Assembly (NCBI RefSeq): GCF_007993035.1
Contig: NZ_VOOS01000004.1
Span: 186,001-250,000, forward strand
Reading direction: 5' to 3'
Source: Vicingus serpentipes
GTDB lineage: Bacteria; Bacteroidota; Bacteroidia; Flavobacteriales_E; Vicingaceae
Length of the DNA stretch: 64,000 bases
Part shown: positions 1 through 8,561 of the stretch, piece after piece
Layout of the letters: each line of letters starts with the position of its first letter
Numbering within the stretch: position 1 is the stretch's first letter
Program-made: the position numbers and the translations under genes
Notes under the pieces: generated by a model
What the model was told of the DNA's origin: nothing
Seen by the model: the letters and a program-made list of their open reading frames with translations, nothing else
The model's database searches: none

Positions 1-2
1 AC

Positions 3-179
3 ACAGCACTTCCTGTATGGGGTTATTACATGCAAAAAGTAAAAGCAGATAAAAAATTAAATTATCCTGATAAGGATTTTGAAAAACCTGAAAAACCATT
101 GGTAATAGAATTGGATTGTGTAAAATACAATTTAGGAAACTCTGTTGGCGGTGGTTATAATGATGATGTACCATATTAA
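3..179 (+). CDS. Penicillin-binding protein 1A-like, C-terminal end (partial)
   Basis: The reading frame is open from the window edge to a TAA stop and has no start inside the window, so this is the last 58 codons of a gene beginning upstream. It starts with TALPVWGYYMQKV, which resembles the end of the transpeptidase domain of bifunctional class A penicillin-binding proteins (family knowledge: '...ALPIWGYFM.KVYADK'). A short polar tail ending GGGYNDDVPY follows, as in Bacteroidota PBP1A proteins. Such proteins polymerise and cross-link peptidoglycan at the outer face of the inner membrane. None of the catalytic motifs lie in the visible part, so the call rests on one conserved block. The stop lies 10 bp before the CoA-transferase genes. 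Confidence 0.7.
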   Translation, partial: TALPVWGYYMQKVKADKKLNYPDKDFEKPEKPLVIELDCVKYNLGNSVGGGYNDDVPY

Positions 180-189
180 AAAGTAAACT

Positions 190-894
190 ATGGCAATAAA
201 CAAAGTAGTGGCAAATGCCAAAGAAGCAACAAAAGACATAAAAGACAACATGACATTAATGTTAGGTGGTTTTGGTTTATGTGGAATACCTGAAAACTGT
301 ATTAGTGAATTGGTTAACATGAATGTGAAAGGGTTAACTTGTATTTCAAACAATGCTGGTGTTGATGATTTTGGATTAGGTCTTTTATTGCAAAAAAAGC
401 AAATAAAAAAAATGGTCTCTTCTTATGTTGGAGAGAACGATGAGTTTGAAAGACAAATGTTAAGTGGCGAACTTGAAGTTGATTTAATTCCCCAGGGATC
501 TTTGGCTGAGAGATGTAGAGCTGGAGGCGCAGGAATTCCTGCATTTTATACTCCTGCAGGATACGGAACTGAAGTAGCTGACGGAAAAGAAGTAAGAGTA
601 TATAATGGAAAACCTCATATTTTAGAAGAAGCACTAACTGCTGACTTTGCAATTGTAAAAGCATGGAAAGGAGACACAGCAGGAAATTTAATTTACAAAG
701 CTACTGCACGAAACTTTAACCCTATGATGGCGATGGCTGGTAAAATTACCATAGCTGAAGTAGAGGAATTAGTTCCTGAAGGAGAATTAGATCCAAATTT
801 TATTCATACTCCAGGGATATTTGTACAACGAATATTCAAAGGAGAGAATTACGAAAAAAGAATTGAACAACGCACTGTAAGACAAAAAGGATAA
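190..894 (+). CDS. scoA: 3-oxoacid CoA-transferase subunit A
   Basis: A 234-residue protein of normal length for the alpha subunit of succinyl-CoA:3-ketoacid CoA-transferase. The N-terminal block [16 protein letters not shown] is the CoA-transferase family I signature of the A subunit, and the central [20 protein letters not shown] block is also typical. Together with the B subunit two bases downstream it moves CoA between succinyl-CoA and acetoacetate, which lets the cell use ketone bodies and products of fatty-acid or amino-acid breakdown. The two genes are almost certainly co-transcribed and translationally coupled. An alternative substrate (butyrate/acetoacetate CoA-transferase, AtoDA) cannot be excluded from sequence alone. 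Confidence 0.93.
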   Translation: MAINKVVANAKEATKDIKDNMTLMLGGFGLCGIPENCISELVNMNVKGLTCISNNAGVDDFGLGLLLQKKQIKKMVSSYVGENDEFERQMLSGELEVDLIPQGSLAERCRAGGAGIPAFYTPAGYGTEVADGKEVRVYNGKPHILEEALTADFAIVKAWKGDTAGNLIYKATARNFNPMMAMAGKITIAEVEELVPEGELDPNFIHTPGIFVQRIFKGENYEKRIEQRTVRQKG

Positions 895-896
895 TT

Positions 897-1556
897 ATGG
901 CTTTAGATAAAACAGGAATTGCAAAGAGAATTGCACAAGAATTAAGAGATGGTTGGTATGTAAATTTAGGAATAGGCATTCCTACATTGGTTGCCAACTT
1001 TGTAAATAAAGATATTACAGTAGAATTCCAATCAGAAAATGGAATTTTAGGTATGGGGCCTTTTCCATTTGATGGGGAAGAAGATGCAGACATGATTAAT
1101 GCAGGAAAACAAACTGTTACCCTTCAGCCAGGGGCTTCTATTTTCGACTCAGCAACAAGTTTTGCAATGATTAGAGGGCAGCATGTTCAATTAACTGTAT
1201 TAGGAGCAATGGAAGTAGCTCAAAATGGAGATATTGCCAATTGGAAAATACCAGGAATGATGGTAAAAGGAATGGGGGGTGCTATGGATTTAGTCGCTTC
1301 TGCAAAAAACATTATTGTTGCCATGATGCACACCAATAAAAAAGGAGAAAGCAAACTTTTAAAAGCATGCTCGTTACCTTTAACTGGTGTTGGTTGTGTA
1401 ACTAAAGTAGTTACAAATTTAGCTGTTTTAGACATTAAAGATGGTGCTTTTCATTTAGTTGAACGTGCGCCTGGAGTAAGCGTAGAAGAAATACAAGCAG
1501 CTACAGAAGGAACCCTGATTATTCCTGACCATGTGCCAGAAATGAAGTTGGATTAG
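897..1556 (+). CDS. scoB: 3-oxoacid CoA-transferase subunit B
   Basis: A 219-residue beta subunit. It carries the SENGILGMGP motif, in which the glutamate forms the covalent acyl-CoA intermediate in this family. The expected YVNLGIGIPTLVANF block is near the N terminus, and a conserved C-terminal region with VTNLAVLDI follows. Its start is two bases after the stop of the A subunit. Length, order and spacing all match the usual scoAB pair. Nothing odd is visible. Confidence 0.94.
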   Translation: MALDKTGIAKRIAQELRDGWYVNLGIGIPTLVANFVNKDITVEFQSENGILGMGPFPFDGEEDADMINAGKQTVTLQPGASIFDSATSFAMIRGQHVQLTVLGAMEVAQNGDIANWKIPGMMVKGMGGAMDLVASAKNIIVAMMHTNKKGESKLLKACSLPLTGVGCVTKVVTNLAVLDIKDGAFHLVERAPGVSVEEIQAATEGTLIIPDHVPEMKLD

Positions 1557-1603
1557 ATATTATAAATCAATAAACATTTCATTTAATATATTTTAGAATA
1601 AAA

Positions 1604-2143
1604 ATGAATATGAAAAATAAAGTGTTTATTGCAACTAGTATAGATGGTTACATTGCTGATAAAAATGGTAAAATAGACTGGTTACACTCTATTCCAAACC
1701 CAGAAAATAATGATATGGGTTATGCCGCTTTTATATCTAAAGTTGATGCCCTAGTTATGGGTAGAACTACATTTGAAACAATATGCAATTTCGATATTGA
1801 ATGGCCTTTTCAAAAACCCGTTTTTGTATTAAGTAATAGTCTCACCAACTTGCCAATAAAGTATTCGGGCAAAGCCGAGCTTTTATTGGGTTCTATAACT
1901 GAAATTCTAGAAAAAATTCATAGTAAAGGCTTTTTTAATCTTTACATCGATGGAGGAAAAACAATCCAAAATTTTCTAAAGGAAGATTTAATTGATGAAA
2001 TGACCATAACTACAATTCCTTATTTGTTAGGAGGAGGAACTCCTTTGTTTACAGAAATGCCTAAAAAATTAGATTTTGAATGTATTCATTCTAAAATCTA
2101 CTTAGAAAAAATTGTTCAAAATTTTTATATAAGAAAAAGATAG
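1604..2143 (+). CDS. RibD C-terminal/dihydrofolate reductase-like protein
   Basis: A 179-residue protein that starts KVFIATSIDGYIADKNGKI, the typical opening of the RibD_C/DHFR-like fold (NADPH-binding reductases such as B. subtilis YwjB and YyaP). LVMGRTTFETI and LYIDGGKTIQNFL correspond to the NADPH-phosphate and C-terminal 'GG' regions. The family uses NADPH, but substrates of these stand-alone members are mostly unknown, so I do not call it folA or ribD. Two in-frame ATGs (1604 and 1610) are possible starts. It is followed after two bases by the yitT-like gene, so the two probably form one transcript. Confidence 0.8.
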   Translation: MNMKNKVFIATSIDGYIADKNGKIDWLHSIPNPENNDMGYAAFISKVDALVMGRTTFETICNFDIEWPFQKPVFVLSNSLTNLPIKYSGKAELLLGSITEILEKIHSKGFFNLYIDGGKTIQNFLKEDLIDEMTITTIPYLLGGGTPLFTEMPKKLDFECIHSKIYLEKIVQNFYIRKR

Positions 2144-2145
2144 CC

Positions 2146-3003
2146 GTGAATAATTTTAAACAAATATTATCTGAGAGTTTTCAAATTTGCCTTGGAATAT
2201 TATTAGCCAGTATAGGCTTAAAAGCATTTTTATTACCCAATGGATTTTTAGATGGTGGAGCAACAGGAATTGCAATCCTTATCAGCCAACTTTATAATTT
2301 GAATATTTCCATCGTACTTTTAATTGTGAGCATACCATTCTTATTAATTGCATGGAAAAGTATGACAAAAAAAATTGTTCTAAAATCCTTCTTATCCATA
2401 ACCACATTAGCAATATTTATTCATTTCGAAAACTTTACTTCTGTAACAGATGACAAATTATTGATTGCAATTTTTGGAGGTTTATTCCTTGGTGCTGGAA
2501 TAGGACTAACTATTAAAAATGGTGCTGTTTTAGATGGCTCTGAAATACTTGGGATATATATTAATAATCGATTTGGAATAAGCATTGGAAAAGTTATTCT
2601 CTTTTTTAATATTATTCTTTTTTCAATTACCGCTTTATTAATTTCTATCGAAGTTTCAATGTATTCAATTTTAACATTTCTTATTACAGCTAAAGTAATA
2701 GACTTAATGATTGAAGGTTTTGAAGATTATGTTGGGTTAATGATTGTTTCAGAAAAATCTGATGAAATTGAGTCTGGACTAATTAAAGAAATTGGCGTTG
2801 GTATAACTATTTACAAAGGAGCAAAAGGTTACGGACAAAGAGGTATAAAAGATCATAATGAAATTATTCATACTGTTATTAATAGAATAGATATCAACAG
2901 AACCTATCGTTTAATTGAGCAAAAAGACGAAAAAGCATTTATTATTGAGTTTGATGTAAACAGCGTTAAAGGAGGTATTTTAAAAAAATACTTAAGTAAA
3001 TAA
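2146..3003 (+). CDS. YitT family membrane protein (DUF161 + DUF2179)
   Basis: A 285-residue protein with about five to six hydrophobic segments in residues 10-190, including GGATGIAILI and a second half-repeat with LDGSEILGIYI. These are the two halves of the YitT/DUF161 fold. The last 90 residues are soluble and include EIGVGITIYKGAKGYGQ, the usual DUF2179 tail. The start is a GTG two bases after the preceding stop. YitT proteins sit in the inner membrane and their transported substrate is not established. Convergent with the LysR gene; no clear terminator is seen in the 28 bp between them. Confidence 0.85.
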   Translation: MNNFKQILSESFQICLGILLASIGLKAFLLPNGFLDGGATGIAILISQLYNLNISIVLLIVSIPFLLIAWKSMTKKIVLKSFLSITTLAIFIHFENFTSVTDDKLLIAIFGGLFLGAGIGLTIKNGAVLDGSEILGIYINNRFGISIGKVILFFNIILFSITALLISIEVSMYSILTFLITAKVIDLMIEGFEDYVGLMIVSEKSDEIESGLIKEIGVGITIYKGAKGYGQRGIKDHNEIIHTVINRIDINRTYRLIEQKDEKAFIIEFDVNSVKGGILKKYLSK

Positions 3004-3031
3004 TCTTTGCCACTCTATTGATATTAATCTG

Positions 3032-3925
3032 TTAATAATTTAAACACCAACGAAAGTTCGCCTCCTTAATTTTTTGCTTTTCTTCTCTTAAAAAATTGAG
3101 GTAAGCCTGACTAACTGGCGAGAGTTTTTTTCCTTTTAACCATATTAAACGCCAATCAGTTTTTATAGGTAACCCTTCTGCTTCTAGAACATACATTTGC
3201 TGCTGTTCAAGCTCATTTTGTACACCAATAAGTGGCATAATAGAATATCCTAACCCTGCAATTACTGCTTGCTTAACAGCCTCGTTAGAAGTAAGTTCCA
3301 TTCGCTTTCTTTGCTTAGTTTTATCTTTTTCAAAATAATTTTCCATAGCCATTCTGGTCGCTGAACCTTCTTCTCTATATATTAATGGTTTATTCTCGTC
3401 TTTTATAGGTTCGCTTCCTAATAAATATAACTTGTTTTCAATTAGTATTTCTTCTTCAATATTTAGATTTTCAGGAACTGTTGAAACAAGAGCAAAATCT
3501 ATTTCATTGTTTTTAAGACTTTGTATTACCATACTTTTATTGGTAACATCAAGCACCAAATCAATCCCTGTATGCTGAGCTAAAAAATCGGATAAAAAGA
3601 AAGGAAGAACGTACTTACCAGTAGATGCAGCTGAAATAGAAAGCTTACCTGTCATCATACCCTGAAAAGCTTGTGTTTTATAATTTAGGTTTTCTAATTC
3701 TATCACAACTCTTTCAGCAATTTCAGCAATTTCTTTACCAAAATCAGTAACATATAACTGCCTACCTATCACTTCTGTTAAAGGTATATCAAACTGGTCT
3801 TGTAAGTTTTTTAACTGAATCGAAACTGCTGGTTGAGTCATAAAAAGCTCTTCCGCCGCTTTTGTAATGCTCTTTTTTTGAACCACTTTAAGAAATATTT
3901 GAAGTTGATGAATAGTATAATTCAT
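3032..3925 (-). CDS. LysR-type transcriptional regulator next to the dab operon
   Basis: A 297-residue LysR protein. The winged helix-turn-helix spans about residues 1-60 (HQLQIFLKVVQKKSITKAAE, then MTQPAVSIQLKNL). An effector-binding domain with the usual SISAASTGKYVLPFFL opening of the first subdomain follows. The overall look is that of CbbR/CysB-like regulators. It is transcribed divergently from the operon starting at 4017, the classic arrangement for a LysR protein that controls its neighbour. LysR regulators are often found beside DAB operons (family knowledge), so control of inorganic carbon uptake is the natural inference. The effector is unknown. Confidence 0.92.
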   Translation of the reverse strand: MNYTIHQLQIFLKVVQKKSITKAAEELFMTQPAVSIQLKNLQDQFDIPLTEVIGRQLYVTDFGKEIAEIAERVVIELENLNYKTQAFQGMMTGKLSISAASTGKYVLPFFLSDFLAQHTGIDLVLDVTNKSMVIQSLKNNEIDFALVSTVPENLNIEEEILIENKLYLLGSEPIKDENKPLIYREEGSATRMAMENYFEKDKTKQRKRMELTSNEAVKQAVIAGLGYSIMPLIGVQNELEQQQMYVLEAEGLPIKTDWRLIWLKGKKLSPVSQAYLNFLREEKQKIKEANFRWCLNY

Positions 3926-3927
3926 AA

Positions 3928-3970
3928 ATATATTTTATGTGTTTAATAACAAATATAAATAAAAATATAT
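3928..3970. promoter_or_regulatory. Imperfect inverted repeat in the LysR/dab intergenic region
   Basis: The arms ATATATTTTAT (3928-3938) and ATAAAAATATAT (3959-3970) are reverse complements with one indel, separated by 20 bp. The position between divergent start codons fits a LysR operator. The whole stretch is extremely AT-rich, so a chance palindrome is quite possible. Confidence 0.25.
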
Positions 3971-3982
3971 GAATATGTTTTT

Positions 3983-3991
3983 TAAACTTTG
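3983..3991 (+). promoter_or_regulatory. Possible -7 element for the dab operon
   Basis: TAAACTTTG resembles the Bacteroidota -7 box TAnnTTTG, but with a spacer one base longer than consensus. A start point near 3996 would give a leader of about 20 bases to the ATG at 4017 and would exclude the upstream ATG at 3969. There is no clear -33 TTG. Confidence 0.35.
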
Positions 3992-4016
3992 CAGAATAAA
4001 TAAAAAATTAATTGAA

Positions 4017-4322
4017 ATGAATAAAACAAAAATAGCAGAACCCTTAGTAGTTGAAAATTTTACATTTGATTTTATTAAAGGGGCTTTTACACCAGAGGAT
4101 GCTCAAGAAATTATGAGTGATTTACTTACTAAAAAAATAAGTTTTCATGAGTTGAAAAGTTTCAGCAACAACATTCGATTTGGAAGCACAGACGAAAACT
4201 CTTTAGAAAGAATAAAGGAGCTAACAGAGTGCAAAAAAGTTATAGAAGATCAAGTTTTGTTGGCAAAAAATATGGGTAAAAGTCTACGTATTAGTTCACA
4301 AATTAATATCGATATTATTTAA
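4017..4322 (+). CDS. Small protein of unknown function heading the dab operon
   Basis: A 101-residue, mostly charged protein with no signal peptide or membrane segment. I do not recognise a named family. Visible features are a FTPEDAQEIMSDLL segment, a basic/polar middle, and a predicted helix rich in E and K, followed by a beta-like IDII ending. An earlier in-frame ATG at 3969 would add 16 residues, but it lies upstream of the likely -7 element, so 4017 is preferred. It ends 28 bp before dabB, so co-transcription is likely. Its place at the head of the operon suggests an accessory or regulatory role in bicarbonate uptake, which is only inference. Confidence 0.6.
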   Translation: MNKTKIAEPLVVENFTFDFIKGAFTPEDAQEIMSDLLTKKISFHELKSFSNNIRFGSTDENSLERIKELTECKKVIEDQVLLAKNMGKSLRISSQINIDII

Positions 4323-4350
4323 TCTAGAATCAGAAAACAAACTCAAAAAG

Positions 4351-6021
4351 ATGAACGATCAAACTATTGCTTTAATTTCTTTACTTTCTCCAATAGCTTT
4401 TATTGCTACAGCTCTTGTTTCAAGGTTTCAGCCTGGGATGAGACCAATTTTAGTTAAAAAAATGAGTATTTCAGCAACTTTAATTAGCATTATTATTTCT
4501 GCAATCTGTAGTCTATTAGTTTTCCAACAAAACCTTTTAGAAGTATCATTATTTGAATTTAACAAAATCGGCATAAGCATTAGGCTTGACTCACTAAGTA
4601 TGCTTATGTTTTCTATGATTGCATTGTTAAGCTTTATTGTTACAAAATATAGTCTTAATTATTTAGATGGAGATTCTCAACAAGGCCGTTTTATAGGAAG
4701 GCTTTCAGCAACAATTGCATCTGTTCAGTTACTAGTACTTTCGGGTAATTTAGGATTGGTTTTTATTTCGTGGGTATTAATGAGTCTGTCACTTCATCGC
4801 TTACTTATTTTTTATAAAGAAAGACCTGGAGCGATAATCGCTGCACGTAAAAAATTTATAGTTGCACGTATAGGAGATGCTTGTTTATTAGCTGCTGTTG
4901 CTCTCTTATATCTTCAATTTGGAACGGGAAATTTAGAAACCATTTTCCAAACTATAAAAAACAACTTGTTGCTAGGTGTTAGCATGCATGGTGTTGAAGC
5001 TGCTGCAATACTATTAGCTGCAACAGCATTATTAAAATCAGCTCAATTTCCTACCCATGGTTGGTTAATTGAAGTAATGGAAACCCCAACTCCAGTTTCT
5101 GCTTTACTTCATGCAGGGTTACTTAACGCTGGTCCTTTTCTAATTGTAAGGATGGCTTACATTATGGAGGCTAGTTTTTATGCTTCTATAATATTAATTG
5201 TTTTAGGAGGATTTACAGCTTTATTTGCATCTATTGTTTTCATGACTCAAACATCTATTAAAACAACTTTGGCATACTCTAGCGTTGCTCATATGGGCTT
5301 TAGTTTGTTAATTTGTGGTTTGGGTGTTTATCCTGCTGCAATGCTACACTTAGTGGCTCATTCATTTTACAAAGCTCATGCTTTCTTATCTTCGGGAAGC
5401 GTAATTGATAGTATCAGAGCTGCAAAAGTAACTGCAACTAAAAGAGTTGGAAGCATAATTAGAATTGTTCTTGGTATTCTTTTAGCTTTAAGTGTTTATG
5501 GTGGGTTTGCACTTTTATGGGGCATTGATTTTGAAAAAGAAATTGCACTTCTGGCAATTGGAGGAATTATAGTTCTCGGATTATCAAGGTTGTTTACTTC
5601 TGCAATTGACTCTAATGGTAGCTTAAAACTTATGCTTAGAGCTTCGTTATTGTCAATAATTGTAACAACAGCTTTTTTTACATTAGAGTCAGGGACTCAC
5701 TATTTGTTATCTTCCCAAATACCAGATTTAATAGTACCAAACTTTATAGAATTTATTCTAATAAGCATTCTTCTTGTTGCATTTACAACCGTAGTTTTAA
5801 TTCAAATAGCTGCTCCATTAATTTCAGCAAGCCAATTCTCAAGAGCTTTAGCAATCCATTTAAGAAATGGCTTATATGTTAATACAGTTTTTGACAGAAC
5901 AGTTCGAGCTTTATATTCTCATGATAAAGAAAGAAAGCCTAAAGTAATAGAAAACATTGAAAAGATAACCTCTGAAAATAGCTTAAGAAATGTAAACACA
6001 TTTGAAAAACAAACTGCTTAA
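4351..6021 (+). CDS. dabB: DabB: proton-conducting subunit of the DAB inorganic carbon transporter
   Basis: A 556-residue polytopic membrane protein of the NuoL/MrpA (ND5) family with about 13 hydrophobic stretches. The block PTHGWLIEVMETPTPVSALL is the conserved lysine/histidine/proline-rich proton channel region, and the 'METPTPVSALLHAG' form is typical of DabB rather than true complex I subunits. No other complex I or Mrp genes are nearby, and dabA follows after 30 bp. In the characterised system, DabB is thought to use cation flow across the inner membrane to drive DabA, which hydrates CO2 to bicarbonate in one direction. The length is normal for DabB and no disruption is visible. Confidence 0.88.
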   Translation: MNDQTIALISLLSPIAFIATALVSRFQPGMRPILVKKMSISATLISIIISAICSLLVFQQNLLEVSLFEFNKIGISIRLDSLSMLMFSMIALLSFIVTKYSLNYLDGDSQQGRFIGRLSATIASVQLLVLSGNLGLVFISWVLMSLSLHRLLIFYKERPGAIIAARKKFIVARIGDACLLAAVALLYLQFGTGNLETIFQTIKNNLLLGVSMHGVEAAAILLAATALLKSAQFPTHGWLIEVMETPTPVSALLHAGLLNAGPFLIVRMAYIMEASFYASIILIVLGGFTALFASIVFMTQTSIKTTLAYSSVAHMGFSLLICGLGVYPAAMLHLVAHSFYKAHAFLSSGSVIDSIRAAKVTATKRVGSIIRIVLGILLALSVYGGFALLWGIDFEKEIALLAIGGIIVLGLSRLFTSAIDSNGSLKLMLRASLLSIIVTTAFFTLESGTHYLLSSQIPDLIVPNFIEFILISILLVAFTTVVLIQIAAPLISASQFSRALAIHLRNGLYVNTVFDRTVRALYSHDKERKPKVIENIEKITSENSLRNVNTFEKQTA

Positions 6022-6051
6022 TAAATACACCTCAATTTATCACTATAAAAA

Positions 6052-8544
6052 ATGGAAAATATATCTTCACAAAAATTGAATACTGAACAGTTAACAACTG
6101 TGTTAAGAGAAGCGAGTAAAAAAATTGCTCCTGTTTGGCCACTTGAAAACTTTGTTGCAGTAAATCCTTATTTAGGCCATACTGATAAAAAATTTGACAA
6201 TGTAGCGCAAGAATTAGCAGCTGCAGGAGGTATTCAAATGACCTTACCAAGCTCTTTTTACATAGAAAAATTAAAAAATGGTAAAATTAAAGTAGATGAT
6301 ATTGCTGCCGTTTTAAAGAAAAGAAATAATAAAATAAATGCAACCGCATTTATTAATTCATTAGACCACAATAATGAAGCAAATGAAGTAGCTACTACAG
6401 TTGCTTCTATAGCTGATGTAGCTACCCAAATAACTGATAAAGATTGGAGTAGATTTATTATTGCAAGAGTTTCAAATTGGGCTGCATCATATTATGACAA
6501 TGGTCAAGCGTTTTGGGTTACTGCCAACAAAAACGAGAGCCCTTTTAAATCATGGAAAGCTGAAGCTGAAGTAGATCGAACTCCAGAACTAACAGGGTTA
6601 AATAATTTTAGAAAAATTGTAAAATCCTTACCAAACAATCCTATTGAAGCAGCACATATTGCATTAGAAAAACTTAACCTGTCTCAAGAAGAACTCCCTT
6701 TATACCTTCATAAAATTTTACTTAGAGTTGGAGGTTGGGCAGCTTATGCAGCTCGAATAGATTGGGATAATGAATTATATGGAGGGAAAGATGGACAGCT
6801 TATTGAATTTTTAGCAATACTGATTTGTTGGGAATCTTCTCTTTTAGAAAGTTTAAATAATAATAAGCTAACTGAAAAGTGGAATGATGCAAAAGAAATA
6901 TTATCACTTACAAATATTCAAAAAGAACTCAACAAACAATTAGAACAAAATCTAATTCTTCAAGAAGCTTTTGATATGTCTTCACAACGTAACATTATCA
7001 ATAAGTTTAAAGGACAACTTCCTTTAAAAAACTCAACTAATGAACAAGCAAAAGCTCAAGCTATTTTTTGTATTGATGTGCGTTCTGAAGTTTACCGTAG
7101 AAACTTAGAATTAGTAGACAACACCATTGAAACGCTAGGTTTTGCTGGTTTCTTTGCTTTCCCTTTAAAGTATGTACCAATAGGACATGAAAATGGAGAA
7201 GCTCAATGTCCAGTTCTTTTAAAAACAGGACCAACAATAATGGAAAAAATCTCTGATGAAAAAGAACATCAAAAAGTCTTAGATAATCGAATACTTGATA
7301 GACACATTGGGCAGGTATGGAAATCATTTAAATCAGGAGCGGTAACTTGCTTTAGTTTTGTTAGTCCAGTTGGCCTTTCATACTTACCAAAACTTTTTAC
7401 AGATTCATTCGGGCTTACTAGACCTGTTCCTCATCCTGATAAAATAGGAATGTTAGATCGTTTTTCAGCAATGAAAACTATTGATTTAAATTATAATCCA
7501 TCAAATAACGAAGCAACTGGCATTCCTATAGACCAACAGATAGAAATGGCTAAAAATGCACTAACAGCAATGTCGTTAACAGAAAACTTTGCAAAGTTTG
7601 TGCTTATTGTTGGGCATGGTTCAACCATGGTAAACAACCCTCATGCAACTGGTTACGATTGTGGAGCATGTGGAGGTCATACTGGAGAAGCAAATGCAAA
7701 AGTAGTTGCTGCTGTTCTTAATAACAAAGCCGTTAGAGAAAGGTTAGAAAAACAAAACTTTTTAATTCCTGAAAACACTATTTTCCTTGCTTGCTTGCAC
7801 GACACGACTACTGATGAAGTTAGTGTTTTTAATGAATTTGATGTGCCTTCAGAAAGAATAAATGAACTTAAAAATCTTAAAAAATCATTATCGTTAGCTG
7901 GTCATTCAGCAAGAACTGAACGTTCAATTAAACTAATAACAGATGGTAAATCAAATATTGATAAATCAATAATTGGAAGAAGTAAAGACTGGGCGCAAAC
8001 AAGACCTGAATGGGGGCTTGCAGGATGTTCAGCTTTTGTAGTTGCTCCTCGACATAGAACAAAAGATATCAATCTAGAAGGGCAATCATTCTTACATTCT
8101 TATGATTGGAAAAAAGACAAAACATTTTCAATTCTTGAACTAATAATGACAGCCCCGATGGTTGTTACAAGCTGGATAAATTTACAATACTATGGATCTA
8201 CTGTTGACAATAAAACCTTTGGTTCAGGTAATAAAACACTTCACAACGTAACTGCTGGAGTAGGTGTATTAGAAGGTTTTTCTGGTGATTTGAGAGTTGG
8301 GTTGCCTCTTCAAGCGATACATGATGGGGAAAAATACCAACATGAACCACTAAAACTAAATGTAATAATAGAAGCTCCATTAGAAGCAATGAATAATATC
8401 CTAGAAAAACATAAAATGGTAAGAGATTTATGCGATAATGGATGGATATACCTCTTAGCAATGAATGAGGAAGGAAAAGTATCTCATCGATACAATGGCA
8501 ATTTAACCTGGGAGAAAATATCCTCGCTTGATGCGGCAGCTTAA
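6052..8544 (+). CDS. dabA: DabA: carbonic anhydrase-like subunit of the DAB transporter (DUF2309)
   Basis: An 830-residue soluble protein of the DUF2309/UPF0753 family. The zinc-site residues known for Halothiobacillus DabA are all visible: Cys340 and Asp342 in IFCIDVRSE, His522 in VGHGST, and Cys537 in YDCGACGGHTG. The His-to-Cys spacing of 15 matches the known protein. The N-terminal block WPLENFVAVNPYLG is also a family hallmark. DabA binds the membrane subunit DabB on the cytoplasmic side and converts CO2 to bicarbonate in a vectorial, energy-driven way. In a heterotroph, bicarbonate would feed carboxylases such as the biotin-dependent acyl-CoA carboxylase at 30.9 kb (inference). Confidence 0.93.
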   Translation: MENISSQKLNTEQLTTVLREASKKIAPVWPLENFVAVNPYLGHTDKKFDNVAQELAAAGGIQMTLPSSFYIEKLKNGKIKVDDIAAVLKKRNNKINATAFINSLDHNNEANEVATTVASIADVATQITDKDWSRFIIARVSNWAASYYDNGQAFWVTANKNESPFKSWKAEAEVDRTPELTGLNNFRKIVKSLPNNPIEAAHIALEKLNLSQEELPLYLHKILLRVGGWAAYAARIDWDNELYGGKDGQLIEFLAILICWESSLLESLNNNKLTEKWNDAKEILSLTNIQKELNKQLEQNLILQEAFDMSSQRNIINKFKGQLPLKNSTNEQAKAQAIFCIDVRSEVYRRNLELVDNTIETLGFAGFFAFPLKYVPIGHENGEAQCPVLLKTGPTIMEKISDEKEHQKVLDNRILDRHIGQVWKSFKSGAVTCFSFVSPVGLSYLPKLFTDSFGLTRPVPHPDKIGMLDRFSAMKTIDLNYNPSNNEATGIPIDQQIEMAKNALTAMSLTENFAKFVLIVGHGSTMVNNPHATGYDCGACGGHTGEANAKVVAAVLNNKAVRERLEKQNFLIPENTIFLACLHDTTTDEVSVFNEFDVPSERINELKNLKKSLSLAGHSARTERSIKLITDGKSNIDKSIIGRSKDWAQTRPEWGLAGCSAFVVAPRHRTKDINLEGQSFLHSYDWKKDKTFSILELIMTAPMVVTSWINLQYYGSTVDNKTFGSGNKTLHNVTAGVGVLEGFSGDLRVGLPLQAIHDGEKYQHEPLKLNVIIEAPLEAMNNILEKHKMVRDLCDNGWIYLLAMNEEGKVSHRYNGNLTWEKISSLDAAA

Positions 8545-8561
8545 CTAAAAATTAGATTTAA

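Noticed and set aside
314-664. A 116-codon minus-strand frame rich in Leu and Gln.
   Set aside because: Antisense to scoA; the composition reflects reading the complementary strand of an AT-rich gene.
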